Positions 1-9,597 are shown, counted from the stretch's first letter. The stretch is 64,000 bases of DNA from Aeromonas rivipollensis (GCF_010974825.1 NZ_JAAILA010000026.1:62001-126000); one strand, 5' to 3'. Notes: generated by a model not told the origin, from the letters alone. Program-made: numbers and translations.

Positions 1-1
1 C

Positions 2-67
2 TATCACCTGATGCTGCTGTTTGGTCTGCTTATTCTGGATCACCACTGGCTGTGGCGGCTGTCGTAG
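2..67 (+). CDS. C-terminal fragment of a hydrophobic protein (cut by window edge)
   Basis: An open frame enters from the left edge and stops at a TAG ending at 67. It encodes about 21 residues, rich in Leu and aromatic residues and ending LWRLS, which looks like the last membrane segment of an integral membrane protein. Too little is present to name the family. It converges on the patD gene, and the roughly 75 bases between them hold no clear terminator. Confidence 0.5.
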   Translation, partial: YHLMLLFGLLILDHHWLWRLS

Positions 68-142
68 GGGAAGGTATCTGGCAGGGGATTTGCATCGTTG
101 TTTGCGCATTCAGGCTGGCCCCGGGGCCAGCCTGAATCATGT

Positions 143-1573
143 TCAGAGCTTGACCATGATGTGGCGCGGCACAGTGTAATCTTCCAGGGCGTAGAGGGAG
201 AGATCCTTGCCGTAACCGGACATCTTCATGCCGCCGTGGGGCATCTCCGAGGTGAGCATGAAGTGGGTGTTGATCCAGGTGCAGCCATATTGCAGGTGGC
301 TGGCCACCTTGCTGGCCAGACTCAGATCCCGGGTCCACACCGAGCTGGCGAGGCCGTAGTCCGAATCGTTGGCCCACTGCACCACCTGCTCGGCGTCGCC
401 AAAGCGGGTCACCGACACCACGGGGCCGAACACCTCCCGGCGCACGATTTCATCCTCCTGGCGGGCGTGGGCTATCAGGGTCGGCTCGAAGAAGAAGCCG
501 TTGCCGGGGCGGATCTTGCCGCCAGTCGTCACCTCCACGTGGCCGCTGCTCTGGGCCCGCTCCACGAAGCTGGCGACCCGGTTGCGCTGGCGGTCGGAGA
601 TGAGCGGCCCCATCTCCACCCCCTCTTCACGCTGGCCCCCCACCTTGATGGAGGCGACCGCCTCCGTCATGGCCGCGACGAACTTGTCGTAGATCTTGCC
701 CTGGGCATAGATGCGGCAGGCGGCGGTGCAGTCTTGCCCGGCGTTGTAGAAGCCGAAGGTGCGAATGCCTGCCACTACGGCCTCCAGATCCGCATCGTCG
801 AAGATGATGACGGGCGCCTTGCCACCCAGCTCAAGGTGGGTGCGCTTCATGGTGCGGGCGGCGCTCTGCAGTATCTTCTGGCCGGTGGCGATGTCACCGG
901 TGAGCGATACCATTCGCACCAGCGGGTGCTCCACCAGCGGCGCCCCCACGCTCTCGCCCCGGCCGCAGACGATGTTGATGACGCCGCGCGGGAAGATCTC
1001 GCTGGCGAGCTCGGCGAGGCGCAGGGCGGTGAGCGGGGTCTGCTCCGAGGGTTTGAGCACCACAGTATTGCCTGCCGCCAGCACTGGTGCCATCTTCCAG
1101 GCCGCCATCATCAGGGGGTAGTTCCAGGGGGCTATGCTGCCCACCACCCCTATGGGATCGCGACGGATCATGCTGGTGTGCCCCTCGATATACTCCCCCG
1201 CCAGCGGCCCTTGCAGGCAGCGGGCCGCCCCGGCGAAGAAGCGGAAGCAGTCCACCACTGCGGGCAGCTCGTCATTGAGCACCGCCAGATAGGGCTTGCC
1301 GCAGTTGAGGGATTCGAGCGCCGCGAACTCCTCGGCATGGCGCTCTATGGCATCCGCCAGGCGCAGCAGCAGGATACTGCGGCTTGCCGGGGTGGTGCGG
1401 CTCCACTGGGCGAAGGCGCGCTGGGCGCCGTTCACCGCCCGGTTCACCTGCTCGAACGACGCCTCGGGCACAGAGGCGATCAGCTCCCCGGTGGCGGGAT
1501 TGAGGATGGGCTCAGCCTGGCCGTCACCGGTCACGAACTGGCCGTCGATCAAGAGTTGGGTAGAGAATTTCAT
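143..1573 (-). CDS. patD: Gamma-aminobutyraldehyde dehydrogenase (PatD/YdcW type)
   Basis: NAD-dependent aldehyde dehydrogenase of about 476 residues that oxidises 4-aminobutanal to GABA in putrescine breakdown. The sequence follows E. coli PatD closely, including the oxyanion/NAD motif APWNYP, the general-base motif LELGGKAP (Glu near 248) and the catalytic cysteine in [12 protein letters not shown] (Cys near 282). I chose the ATG at 1571-1573 because AAGGA lies 7 bases upstream and the protein then starts like PatD. An ATG ten codons earlier (1603) overlaps the TAA of the preceding permease gene and is a possible alternative. It is the last gene of a five-gene minus-strand operon with an ABC importer, in the same order as E. 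coli ydcSTUVW, so the importer probably supplies the polyamine-derived substrate. Confidence 0.93.
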   Translation of the reverse strand: MKFSTQLLIDGQFVTGDGQAEPILNPATGELIASVPEASFEQVNRAVNGAQRAFAQWSRTTPASRSILLLRLADAIERHAEEFAALESLNCGKPYLAVLNDELPAVVDCFRFFAGAARCLQGPLAGEYIEGHTSMIRRDPIGVVGSIAPWNYPLMMAAWKMAPVLAAGNTVVLKPSEQTPLTALRLAELASEIFPRGVINIVCGRGESVGAPLVEHPLVRMVSLTGDIATGQKILQSAARTMKRTHLELGGKAPVIIFDDADLEAVVAGIRTFGFYNAGQDCTAACRIYAQGKIYDKFVAAMTEAVASIKVGGQREEGVEMGPLISDRQRNRVASFVERAQSSGHVEVTTGGKIRPGNGFFFEPTLIAHARQEDEIVRREVFGPVVSVTRFGDAEQVVQWANDSDYGLASSVWTRDLSLASKVASHLQYGCTWINTHFMLTSEMPHGGMKMSGYGKDLSLYALEDYTVPRHIMVKL

Positions 1574-1602
1574 GGTTGCATCCTTGCGCAGGCGTTGAGT
1601 CA

Positions 1603-2403
1603 TTATTTGCCACTGCCGGCGACGTCCTGGCCGTCGCGGGTGAGGTAGTAGGCAAGCAGAATGGGAATGGTGGTCACGGCCACTATGATGAGGGCCACCA
1701 CGTTGGTGACGGGTCTGTCACGGGGACGGATCAGCTCCTGATACATCCAGATGGGCAGCGTGGTCTGCTGGCCCGCGGTGAAGGTGGTGACTATCACCTC
1801 GTCAAAGCTCAGGGCAAAGGCCAGCATGCCTCCCGCCAGCAGCGCCGTGGCGAGGTTGGGCAGGATGACGTAGCGCAGGGTCTGGAAGCCGTCGGCCCCG
1901 AGATCCATGGACGCCTCGATCAGCGACTGGTTGGTGCGGCGAAAACGGGCCAGGGCATTGTTGTAGACCACCACCACGCAGAAGGTGGCGTGGCCTATGA
2001 CTATGGTCCAGAAGCTGAACGGGATCTCCATCAGGCCGTAGGCGGAGCGCAGCGCTATGCCTGTGACTATACCGGGCAGGGCGATGGGCAGCACCAGCAA
2101 GAGCGACACCACCTCCTGGCCGAAGAAGCGGCTGCGGGCTATGGCTCCCGCCGCCAGGGTGCCGAGCACCATGGCCGCCAGGGTCGCCAGCCCGGCCACC
2201 TCCAGCGACAGCTGGATGGCGCGCCACACGTCGGGGCGATTCAGGGTCACCTCGAACCACTTGAGGGTGAGCCCGGGGGGCGGGAACTGGTAGCTCTTGC
2301 TCTCGCTGGTGAAGGCGTAGAGGAAGATGAACAGGATCGGGAAGTGCAGGAACAAGAGGCCGCCGATGGCCGCGTACTTGAGCAGGCCGGAGGCCTGGTT
2401 CAT
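1603..2403 (-). CDS. ydcV: ABC transporter permease YdcV
   Basis: Second permease of a spermidine/putrescine-type ABC importer (PotC-like), about 266 residues with six predicted membrane helices. The EAA loop that contacts the ATPase is visible as [20 protein letters not shown]. The stretch [15 protein letters not shown] is typical of PotC/YdcV. The start at 2403 matches the length of E. coli YdcV; an in-frame ATG at 2421 inside the preceding gene is also possible, and no strong ribosome-binding site decides between them. It lies 7 bases after ydcU and its TAA touches the upstream alternative ATG of patD, so translation of the operon is probably coupled. Substrate is inferred from the neighbouring patD. 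Confidence 0.88.
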   Translation of the reverse strand: MNQASGLLKYAAIGGLLFLHFPILFIFLYAFTSESKSYQFPPPGLTLKWFEVTLNRPDVWRAIQLSLEVAGLATLAAMVLGTLAAGAIARSRFFGQEVVSLLLVLPIALPGIVTGIALRSAYGLMEIPFSFWTIVIGHATFCVVVVYNNALARFRRTNQSLIEASMDLGADGFQTLRYVILPNLATALLAGGMLAFALSFDEVIVTTFTAGQQTTLPIWMYQELIRPRDRPVTNVVALIIVAVTTIPILLAYYLTRDGQDVAGSGK

Positions 2404-2410
2404 GGGTGGA

Positions 2411-3375
2411 TTAGAGCGCATCGAAGGCCCCCAGACGTTTGGCAATGGTCAGGTAGATGGCGATGATAAGGATGGGCACCAGTGAGAAGGCGGCGGCGAA
2501 GGGCAGGTTGCCCGCCGTGCCCTGCTGCATGTAGACCACCTGGCCTATATACATGGTCGAGTTGCCTATGATGCCGGGGATGATGTAGTCCCCCAGCGTC
2601 AGGGAAAAGGTGAAGATGGAGCCCGCCACCACGCCGGGCAGTGCCAGCGGCAGTATCAGGGTGCGGAAGGTCTGGGCCGGGGTCGCCCCCAGATCGCTGC
2701 TCGCCTCCAGCAGGGAGCGCGGAATACGCTCCACCGCCGCCTGAATGGGCAGGATCATGAAGGGCAGCCAGACGTAGACGAAGACGATGAAGGTGCCGAG
2801 CCGCGAAAACGACAGGGAGGGGCCGCCAATCATCGGCAGGGAGAGGATGCCATCCAGCAGCCACTCCAGCCACAGGCTGTCCGCCAGCCAGCTGATCACC
2901 CCCTCCTTGGCCAGGATCAGCTTCCAGGCATAGACCCGCACCAGATAGCTGGACCAGAGCGGCAGCATGATGCCCACGTAGAACAGCGCCCGGGTCTTGC
3001 CGCTGGTGTAGCGCGCCATGTAGTAGGCGATGGGGAAGCCGAGCAGGGCGCAGGCCAGGGTCACCAGCAGCGACATGCCGACGGTACGGCCGATGACGTC
3101 CAGGTTTTCCGGCCGCAGCAGGGCGATGAAATTTTGCAGCCCCAGCTCGTGACGCACCTGACCGCTGAACTCGTCCAGCCCGAAGAAGGCGTTGGAGAGC
3201 AGCATCAGCAATGAGCCCACATAGATGATGCCGAGCCAGAGCAGGGGCGGCCCCAGCAGTATTCCCAGCAGCAGGCCGGGACGGCCGTAGAGCAGGGTGG
3301 AGAGGCGCCGCAGCGGTCGCAAGCGTGCAGGTTCGGTGGCGTGGCTCATGGCAAGGCTCGCACTGTGGGGGAGGC

Positions 3376-3379
<4 letters not shown>
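2411..3379 (-). CDS. ydcU: ABC transporter permease YdcU
   Basis: First permease of the importer (PotB-like), 322 residues. After a basic N-terminal tail of about 35 residues come six membrane helices, with the EAA motif near the C-terminal third ([20 protein letters not shown]). The stretch [13 protein letters not shown] is conserved in YdcU/PotB proteins. The ATG at 3377-3379 overlaps the ydcT stop in an ATGA, indicating translational coupling. A second ATG ten codons in (protein MSHATEP) could also serve. Partner of YdcV in forming the membrane channel, energised by YdcT and loaded by YdcS. Confidence 0.9.
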
Positions 3380-4389
<1,010 letters not shown>

Positions 4390-4412
4390 GGTACGTCCTT
4401 GTCATCGAACAG

Positions 4413-4432
4413 GGCCGGGTCTCCCCCCGGCC
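4413..4432 (-). other. Intercistronic hairpin between ydcS and ydcT
   Basis: Arms of seven GC-rich bases (GGCCGGG at 4413-4419 and CCCGGCC at 4426-4432) enclose a six-base loop in the 80-base gap after ydcS. There is no run of T after it, so it is unlikely to stop transcription outright. Such hairpins after binding-protein genes usually protect the upstream mRNA and give excess binding protein over the membrane parts; that role is inferred here. Confidence 0.5.
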
Positions 4433-4469
4433 TGTGGTGGGGCGATTTGCTGGTGTGGGCTGCCTGGAC

Positions 4470-5615
4470 TCAGCGGCCACCCAGGATGGCGATATAGTCG
4501 GAAACCCAGCGATAGTAAGGCACACAAGTCCCCTGGCTCTTGCACTGGGAGACAGGGGTACGCCAGAAGTGCACCTTGTCGAAGTTCTCTATGCCATTGG
4601 TCTTGCAGCCCTCTTTGCCCAGCAGGGCATTGCCCTCGCAGGCGGCGGGTACCACGGGCACAGAGCCGAACCAGGAGGCGAGATCCCCCTGCAGCTTGTT
4701 GTTCAGGGAGTGCTCCAGCCACTGGTAGGCACAGGTCAGGTGCTTGGCCTCGCTGTGCACCATGCTGGTGTCGGCCCAGCCGGTTACCCCTTCCTTGGGC
4801 ACTGTGGTGGCGATGGGCTGCTTGTCGGCGATCAGGGCATTGGCCTGGAAGGGCCAGGAGCCGGAGGCCACCACCCCCTCGTTCTTGAAGTCATCTATCT
4901 GGACGAAGGCGTCGTGCCAGTAGCGCCCCACCAGCTGGCGCTGCTTGCGCAGCAGATCGAGGGAGGCCTTGTACTGCTCCTCGTTCAGCTCGTAAGGATC
5001 CTTGATGCCGAGTGCCGGCTGGTGGGTCATCAGATAGAGGGCGGCATCGGCGATGTGGATGGGGCCGTCGAACGCCTGGACCCGCCCCTTGTTGGACTTG
5101 CCGTCCGGCAGGGTCTGCTCCTCGAACACCACGGACCAGGAGTCGGGCGCCTTGGGGAATACCTTGGTGTTGTACATCAGGATGTTGCCGCCCCACTGGT
5201 AGGGGACGCCGTAGTGCTTGCCCTCCACTGTGTGCCAGGGGGCATTCTGCAGGCGGGGATCTATCTTGCCGTAACTCGGGATGAGGGCCAGGTTGAGCGG
5301 CTGCACCTTGCCCCCCGCGATGAGGCGCAAGCTGGCGTCGCCGGAGGCGGTCACCAGATCGAAGCCCCCCTCGTTCATCAGGGCCACCATCTCGTCCGAG
5401 GTCGCGGCCGTCTTGACGCTGACCTTGCAGCCGGTCTCCTTCTCGAAGCCGGTCACCCAGTCGTAGTTCTTGTCGGTCTCGCCACGCTCTACGTAGCCTG
5501 CCCAGGCCACGATATTGAGCTGGCCTTCACCCTTGCCGAGCTCGGTCGGGGCGGCCTGGGTCTGGCCTGCCAGCAGGGCGGGGATCAGGGCCAGGGTCAG
5601 GGGGGTCAGTTTCAT
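4470..5615 (-). CDS. ydcS: ABC transporter periplasmic substrate-binding protein YdcS
   Basis: Periplasmic binding protein of 381 residues, the same length as E. coli YdcS, in the spermidine/putrescine-binding (PotD/F) family. The N-terminus MKLTPLTLALIPALLAGQ is a signal peptide cut after about residue 22 (QTQA/AP). The mature part begins with the family hallmark LNIVAWAGYVERG. The ATG at 5613-5615 has AAGGAG upstream; codons before it in the same frame are ignored. It is the first gene of the ydcSTUV-patD operon. E. coli YdcS has also been linked to polyhydroxybutyrate; nothing here tests that. Confidence 0.92.
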   Translation of the reverse strand: MKLTPLTLALIPALLAGQTQAAPTELGKGEGQLNIVAWAGYVERGETDKNYDWVTGFEKETGCKVSVKTAATSDEMVALMNEGGFDLVTASGDASLRLIAGGKVQPLNLALIPSYGKIDPRLQNAPWHTVEGKHYGVPYQWGGNILMYNTKVFPKAPDSWSVVFEEQTLPDGKSNKGRVQAFDGPIHIADAALYLMTHQPALGIKDPYELNEEQYKASLDLLRKQRQLVGRYWHDAFVQIDDFKNEGVVASGSWPFQANALIADKQPIATTVPKEGVTGWADTSMVHSEAKHLTCAYQWLEHSLNNKLQGDLASWFGSVPVVPAACEGNALLGKEGCKTNGIENFDKVHFWRTPVSQCKSQGTCVPYYRWVSDYIAILGGR

Positions 5616-5813
5616 CTTGCTCTCCTTGCATGATCTGGAGCCATGCGATACTGCAATGGCAATTAACATCCTGTTAACCAGTCATGAGCGTAGGAGAAGG
5701 CAGTGGTAATGAGAATTTCAATTTTTAACGCCAGAGGTATCTGCCAAATCGATATCGAGTGCAGATGAATCTTGTTTTTGATGACGGCACGGCGATCACC
5801 CTGAGGGTGCCGG

Positions 5814-6737
5814 CTAGCGGGAGACCGGCTGGCGGGCCCGCAGCCGGCTCTGATCCCGCGCTATGTCGATGAACTCGCGGGCGGTCCAGTCGAGCCGCGA
5901 GCCGCGGCGCCACACCAGACCGATGTCGATGGCGGGGATGGGCTCCTTGATGGGGCGGGCCTCCACCCGCTCCTGCTCCAGAGACCAGGGGCGATAGGCA
6001 AAGTCCGGCAGCAGGGCGACCCCGAGCTGGCTCGCCACCAGGCTGCGCACCGCTTCCACCGAGGCGGTGCGTAGCACAGTGCGAGGGGATATGCCGTAGC
6101 GGCGCAGGCCGGCCCCTATGATCTGATCCAGCTGATCGGCGGTGAGCGAGATCATGGGCTCGTCCCCCAACGCCTTGAGGGAGAGGGTCGATTCCGCGCA
6201 GAGGGGGTGGTTGGCGGCGAGCCAGAGCCGCAGGGGGGAACGGGTCAGCAGCTCGGTATCGAACGCCTCCTGGCGTATGGTGCGGTTGGTCATCAGTATC
6301 CCCACGTCCACCTCGCCGTTGACGATCTGATGCTCCAGAAACGGCTGCTCATCCTCCTTCACCTCGATGCGCACCGCCGGAAAGGCACGGCGAAAGCGGC
6401 CGATCGCCTCCGACAGGTAGTAGCCGGCCACCAGCGTGGTCACCCCTATGGTGAGCTGCCCCTGATCCTGCTGGGCAACCGCCTTGAGGGACTGGCCGGC
6501 TTCGGTCATGGCGCCGAGAATGCGCCTGGCATGGAGCAGGAACTGGTGGCCCTGGGCCGTCAGGGTGACGCCGCGCGGGTTGCGCTCGAACAGGGCGGCG
6601 CCGAGCTCGGTCTCCAGCTCGCGGATGGCGCTGGTGACCGCCGACTGGGAGATGTGCAGTTCGGCGGCGGCGCGGCTCACGGAGAAGCTGTCGGCCACCG
6701 CCACGAAGTAACGGATCTGGCGAAAGGTAAAATTCAT
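5814..6737 (-). CDS. LysR-family transcriptional regulator
   Basis: LysR-type regulator of 307 residues: an N-terminal winged helix-turn-helix in the first 60 residues (FSVSRAAAELHISQSAVTSA) followed by a periplasmic-binding-protein-like effector domain from about residue 90 (GQLTIGVTTLVAGYY). It lies upstream of the ydcS operon on the same strand, about 200 bases away, so control of that operon is plausible but unproven. The effector is unknown. The gap 5616-5813 contains AT-rich sequence suited to the ydcS promoter, but I could not assign boxes with confidence. Confidence 0.9.
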   Translation of the reverse strand: MNFTFRQIRYFVAVADSFSVSRAAAELHISQSAVTSAIRELETELGAALFERNPRGVTLTAQGHQFLLHARRILGAMTEAGQSLKAVAQQDQGQLTIGVTTLVAGYYLSEAIGRFRRAFPAVRIEVKEDEQPFLEHQIVNGEVDVGILMTNRTIRQEAFDTELLTRSPLRLWLAANHPLCAESTLSLKALGDEPMISLTADQLDQIIGAGLRRYGISPRTVLRTASVEAVRSLVASQLGVALLPDFAYRPWSLEQERVEARPIKEPIPAIDIGLVWRRGSRLDWTAREFIDIARDQSRLRARQPVSR

Positions 6738-6800
6738 CTGGGCATCCTGCCACGGGCGACGAGGTTGGCTGCCAGCTTAACCCCGAACTTCCTCCAAGCA

Positions 6801-6823
6801 AAAGGCGCCGTGATGGCGCCTTT
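6801..6823 (-). terminator. Hairpin terminator after nhaC
   Basis: A nine-base perfect stem (AAAGGCGCC at 6801-6809 and its complement at 6815-6823) with a five-base loop sits just after the nhaC stop. Read on the minus strand the stem ends in TTTT. It separates nhaC from the LysR gene downstream. Confidence 0.6.
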
Positions 6824-6842
6824 ATCATTATTTTTCCTGTTG

Positions 6843-8252
6843 TTAGCGGGAGCTGGCTGCCTCGATCACCGGCACCCGGTTCACCGCCTTGCCCAGGTAG
6901 GCGAGGGTGATGGTCACTATGATGCAGGTGAAGCTGAGCCACATGTAGGGCAGGTAGTCGAGGGTGGCCACCCCCAGCACCCCGGCCATGAAGATGCCGT
7001 TGTCGCTCCAGGGCACCATGCCGCAGGTGAGGGTGCCGCCGAACTCGGCATTGCGGGAGAGGTTCTTGCGCGCCAGTCCCAGCCGGTCGTAGTTCTTGGC
7101 CATGATCTTGGGGGTCAGGATCAGCGACACATACATGGCGGAGCCGAACACGTTGGCCAGGAAGGCGGTGCCTATGGTGTGGCTGGTCAGGCTGCCGACG
7201 CTGTTGATGCGCTTCTCGAAGGCACTGGCGATCACCGCCAGTATGCCGACCTTTTCCAGCAGGCCGCCAAAGCCCAAACCGAAGATGATGACGGCCACCG
7301 AGCCCAGCATGGACTCCATGCCGCCGCGACCCAGGATGTTGTCGATGAAGTCGACCCCTGAGGTGATGGCGAACGGGCTGTAGGCGGAGTGCATCGCCTT
7401 GACCGGGTCCATGTCCTGGAACAGGATGGCCCACACCAGACCCAGCAGGGCGCCGAAGCTGATCACCGGGAAGGCGGGTTTGCGGTTCGCCAGCAGGCCC
7501 AGCACCAGGATCACCGGCACTATGGCCAGCGGCGTGATGTTGAACTGCTTGTCGAGGGCCTCCATCACCAGATTGACCTGCTCCAGGCTGACGTTGCCGG
7601 AGTACTGCATGCCGACCACGGTGAACAGGGCCGCCGTGATGACGTAGGAGAAGAGGCTGATGGGCAGCATCCCCTTGATGTGCTCCACCACGTCGACGTT
7701 GGACATGGTCGACGCCAGCACCACTGAGTCGGAGAGGGGGGAGAGCTTGTCACCGAAGTAGACGCCGGAGAGCACGGCACCGGCCACCAGGGGCGCAGGC
7801 ACGCCGAGGCTGTGGCCGATCCCCATCATGGCGATACCGGCGGTGGCGGCAGAGCCCCAGGAGGTGCCAGTGGCCAGGGAGGTGAGGGAGCAGATGATCA
7901 GGGTCGCCAGCAGGAAGATGGAGGGGTGTATCACCTTGAGGCCGAAGTAGATGATGCTGGGGACTATGCCGCCGGCGATCCAGGTGCCGACCAGGGCGCC
8001 GACGGAGACCAGTATCAATATGGCTCCCATCCCCTTGGCGACGCCGTCGACGGCGGCCTGCTCCAGGGATTTGTAATCATGACCTAGCCGGATACCGAGC
8101 CCCATGATGACGAACCAGGCGATGAACAGCGCCAGCTGGATCGGCAGATCGAGCACGCTGGTGAACGAAAAGGCCAGGGCCAGAAAAATGGCCAGGCAGG
8201 CAAACACCTGCGCCATGCCAGGTAATCGGATGTGGTTTTGTTGGTTTTGCAT
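6843..8252 (-). CDS. nhaC: NhaC-family Na+/H+ antiporter
   Basis: Integral membrane protein of 469 residues with about 11-12 hydrophobic segments, matching the NhaC ion-transporter family. Family features include TSWGSAATAGIAMMGIG and the highly conserved GVYFGDKLSPLSDSVVLA in the middle of the protein, which carries the polar residues of the transport path. NhaC proteins exchange Na+ for protons, and some members move malate/lactate or amino acids instead, so the exact substrate is open. The gene is monocistronic, with a hairpin terminator downstream and a structured leader upstream (8288-8321). Confidence 0.88.
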   Translation of the reverse strand: MQNQQNHIRLPGMAQVFACLAIFLALAFSFTSVLDLPIQLALFIAWFVIMGLGIRLGHDYKSLEQAAVDGVAKGMGAILILVSVGALVGTWIAGGIVPSIIYFGLKVIHPSIFLLATLIICSLTSLATGTSWGSAATAGIAMMGIGHSLGVPAPLVAGAVLSGVYFGDKLSPLSDSVVLASTMSNVDVVEHIKGMLPISLFSYVITAALFTVVGMQYSGNVSLEQVNLVMEALDKQFNITPLAIVPVILVLGLLANRKPAFPVISFGALLGLVWAILFQDMDPVKAMHSAYSPFAITSGVDFIDNILGRGGMESMLGSVAVIIFGLGFGGLLEKVGILAVIASAFEKRINSVGSLTSHTIGTAFLANVFGSAMYVSLILTPKIMAKNYDRLGLARKNLSRNAEFGGTLTCGMVPWSDNGIFMAGVLGVATLDYLPYMWLSFTCIIVTITLAYLGKAVNRVPVIEAASSR

Positions 8253-8287
8253 AGATACTTCCTAAACTCTTGCTCGCCAAGGTCGGT

Positions 8288-8321
8288 CCCTCTCGTCCTG
8301 TGGATACACGTATCCCGAGGG
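8288..8321 (-). other. Nested hairpin in the nhaC leader
   Basis: About 40-70 bases before the nhaC start, an inner perfect stem (GGATAC at 8302-8307 and GTATCC at 8310-8315, two-base loop) is nested in an outer stem (CCCTC at 8288-8292 and GAGGG at 8317-8321). On the minus strand it would form in the 5' untranslated RNA. I do not recognise a known riboswitch consensus. It may be a regulatory leader or a site for a DNA-binding dimer. Confidence 0.4.
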
Positions 8322-8513
8322 GCCGCCCAAAAAGAGGCCGCAATCTACCACAAACCCGGGGCGCAAAATCCCAACTTATTTAGCAAAAATGCATTAATGT
8401 TTGATAAATCTACTCATTAGTTGATCTCATCGGCGCTTTTTTTGATTATCAGGCGGATGCAGGGCAAATAGCCAAAACTCATAGAGAAGTCCGATTGCAC
8501 TCCTCATAATCAC

Positions 8514-8534
8514 AAACGATAATTGTTATCGTTT
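8514..8534. promoter_or_regulatory. Perfect 9-bp inverted repeat, Fur-like operator
   Basis: AAACGATAA, spacer TTG, then TTATCGTTT: arms of nine bases with no mismatch. The core GATAAT-T-GTTATC resembles half-sites of a Fur-type box (consensus GATAAT repeated around a centre). It lies directly before the small membrane protein gene and about 270 bases upstream of nhaC, so it could repress the former in iron-replete cells. Identity as Fur rather than Zur, Mur or another dimeric repressor is an inference. Confidence 0.55.
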
Positions 8535-8555
8535 GATTCTGTGGGTAGCATCATC

Positions 8556-8765
8556 ATGATCTGGATAGTGCGGTGTCTCTTGCTGGCAGCCTTGCTGGCG
8601 GTGTTGGGCTGGGGTCAGGACAAGGCGTACGGCCTGTGGAGTCTGGGCTTCTTGCTGGCAGCCTGGGTCATGCTGGAACCCAGGCTGAGGCCGGCGCTGA
8701 TCCTGCTGCCGGTCGCGGGCATGACGGGGGTCGTCACCCTGCTCTGGCAGCAAAGCTGGCTATAG
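8556..8765 (+). CDS. Small membrane protein of unknown function
   Basis: About 69 residues. It is almost entirely hydrophobic, with two to three predicted membrane helices (MIWIVRCLLLAALLAVLG near the start, then WSLGFLLAAWVML and ALILLPVAGMTGVVTLL) separated by short polar turns (GQDKAYG, EPRLRP). I chose the ATG at 8556; a TTG at 8525-8527 or 8523 would lie inside the palindromic operator. The ribosome-binding site is weak (GTGGG). I do not recognise the family. The operator position suggests metal-dependent expression. Confidence 0.6.
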   Translation: MIWIVRCLLLAALLAVLGWGQDKAYGLWSLGFLLAAWVMLEPRLRPALILLPVAGMTGVVTLLWQQSWL

Positions 8766-8773
8766 GAAAGCGC

Positions 8774-9040
8774 TCAGCGGGAAGGAACGGCCTGGATCTT
8801 GTCATAGGCCAGGCGCAGTGAGGTCATGACCTTCTGCTCCATCTCGGTGCGTTCGGCATCCGTGGTGAAGTAGATCATGTCGACGTTGTGGCGTATGTAG
8901 TGAGAGGGGAGCTGATTGAGGGTAAGGCAGCAGAGATCGGCCAGTTGGTAGGGGGTCAGCGTCTGGTTAAGTCCCTGTTTTTCTATCTCTTTGAGCACCA
9001 GATGTTCATAGAAGTTGTGAATGTCGGTATCCAGGATCAT
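8774..9040 (-). CDS. ComFB-domain protein
   Basis: 88 residues matching the late-competence ComFB domain: NFYEHLVLKEIEK near the start, then a Cys pair (LADLCCLTLNQLPSHYIRH) where ComFB proteins carry their conserved cysteines and the Leu-Pro-Pro/His-Tyr motif, and a hydrophobic helix at the C-terminus. Its molecular function is poorly known even where studied (Bacillus ComFB; cyanobacterial relatives bind cyclic dinucleotides). The start at 9040 excludes upstream in-frame codons that run through the tRNA terminator. It lies downstream of the tRNA-Leu terminator and convergent with the small membrane protein gene. Confidence 0.8.
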   Translation of the reverse strand: MILDTDIHNFYEHLVLKEIEKQGLNQTLTPYQLADLCCLTLNQLPSHYIRHNVDMIYFTTDAERTEMEQKVMTSLRLAYDKIQAVPSR

Positions 9041-9095
9041 GGGAAAACCCCTGTGGTGGCATGGCATCCTCAACAGCATAGCCATGGCAGGGGCA

Positions 9096-9132
9096 AAAAC
9101 AAAAGGCCCGTCACTTTCGTGATGGGCCTTTT
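9096..9132 (-). terminator. Rho-independent terminator of the tRNA-Leu cluster
   Basis: A 14-base stem with one wobble/mismatch (9101-9114 with 9119-9132) and loop TTTC/GAAA, followed on the minus strand by TTTTGTTTTT. It lies 11 bases past the last tRNA-Leu and is the expected end of the tRNA transcript. Confidence 0.88.
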
Positions 9133-9142
9133 GCAGAATGAA

Positions 9143-9228
9143 TGGTGCGAAGAGAGGGACTCGAACCCTCACATCCGTGGGACACTAACACCTGAAGCTA
9201 GCGCGTCTACCAATTCCGCCACCTTCGC
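9143..9228 (-). tRNA. tRNA-Leu (CAG)
   Basis: An 86-base tRNA including encoded CCA. It begins GCGAAGGTGGCGGAATTGG, carries the anticodon CAG inside the loop TTCAGGT, has a long class II variable arm and the T-arm motif GGTTCGAGTCC. It is closely similar to E. coli leuT-type genes. Third gene of a three-copy cluster transcribed leftward. Confidence 0.97.
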
Positions 9229-9298
9229 ACACTGATTTTCTCCAGCTGGTTTTAAATGCTGTTGGAGCGCATTGCTCTGTGTTTACATGTCAGAATCA

Positions 9299-9384
9299 TG
9301 GTGCGAAGAGAGGGACTCGAACCCTCACACCCGGGGGGCACTAACACCTGAAGCTAGCGCGTCTACCAATTCCGCCACCTTCGC
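9299..9384 (-). tRNA. tRNA-Leu (CAG), variant variable arm
   Basis: Middle copy of the cluster, 86 bases with CCA, anticodon CAG. It is identical to its neighbours except in the variable arm, where a T-A pair is replaced by C-G on both sides (GTCC/GGAT becomes GCCC/GGGT) and the loop changes from CACG to CCCG. The paired change keeps the stem, so the copy is expected to be functional. Confidence 0.97.
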
Positions 9385-9435
9385 ACATTGTCATCAATCT
9401 TGTTTTACATGCCATCGATGGAGCATGTTGCAGTA

Positions 9436-9521
9436 TGGTGCGAAGAGAGGGACTCGAACCCTCACATCCGTGGGACACTAACACCTGAAGCTAGCGCGTC
9501 TACCAATTCCGCCACCTTCGC
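9436..9521 (-). tRNA. tRNA-Leu (CAG)
   Basis: First transcribed copy of the cluster, 86 bases with CCA, anticodon CAG. It matches the copy at 9143-9228 throughout. A strong sigma-70 promoter lies about 17 bases before its 5' end. Confidence 0.97.
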
Positions 9522-9537
9522 ATCACTGCGGTGGGGG

Positions 9538-9565
9538 ATTCTATAGAGTTTTGGGGGGCCGTCAA
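9538..9565 (-). promoter_or_regulatory. Sigma-70 promoter of the tRNA-Leu cluster
   Basis: Minus-strand boxes TTGACG (9560-9565) and TAGAAT (9538-9543) are separated by 16 bases. The following C/G-rich discriminator (CCCCCACCGC) is typical of stable-RNA promoters that respond to ppGpp. Confidence 0.8.
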
Positions 9566-9597
9566 CAGCCAAAGGGGACTTTTTTCGCTGTTGACGG
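9559..9597. repeat. 11-bp inverted repeat around the tRNA promoter -35 box
   Basis: CCGTCAACAGC at 9559-9569 is exactly complementary in reverse to 9587-9597, with 17 bases between. The inner copy contains the -35 box of the tRNA-Leu promoter. In RNA reading from glgA the stem could also act as a terminator, although the T-run lies in its loop rather than after it. Confidence 0.6.

Noticed and set aside
98-1648. Long plus-strand open frame opposite patD (516 codons)
   Set aside because: It is the antisense of a clear aldehyde dehydrogenase gene; its composition is that expected when a GC-rich gene is read backwards. Similar shadows oppose ydcV, glgA, pqiB, aminopeptidase P and exeD.
8253-8420. 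Lysine riboswitch upstream of the NhaC-family gene
   Set aside because: Some NhaC-type genes carry one, but the leader is too short and I could not find the conserved lysine-box elements.
9143-9521. Three near-identical 86-bp repeats resembling a repeat array
   Set aside because: Each folds as tRNA-Leu with anticodon CAG and encoded CCA; unequal spacers and tRNA identity exclude CRISPR.
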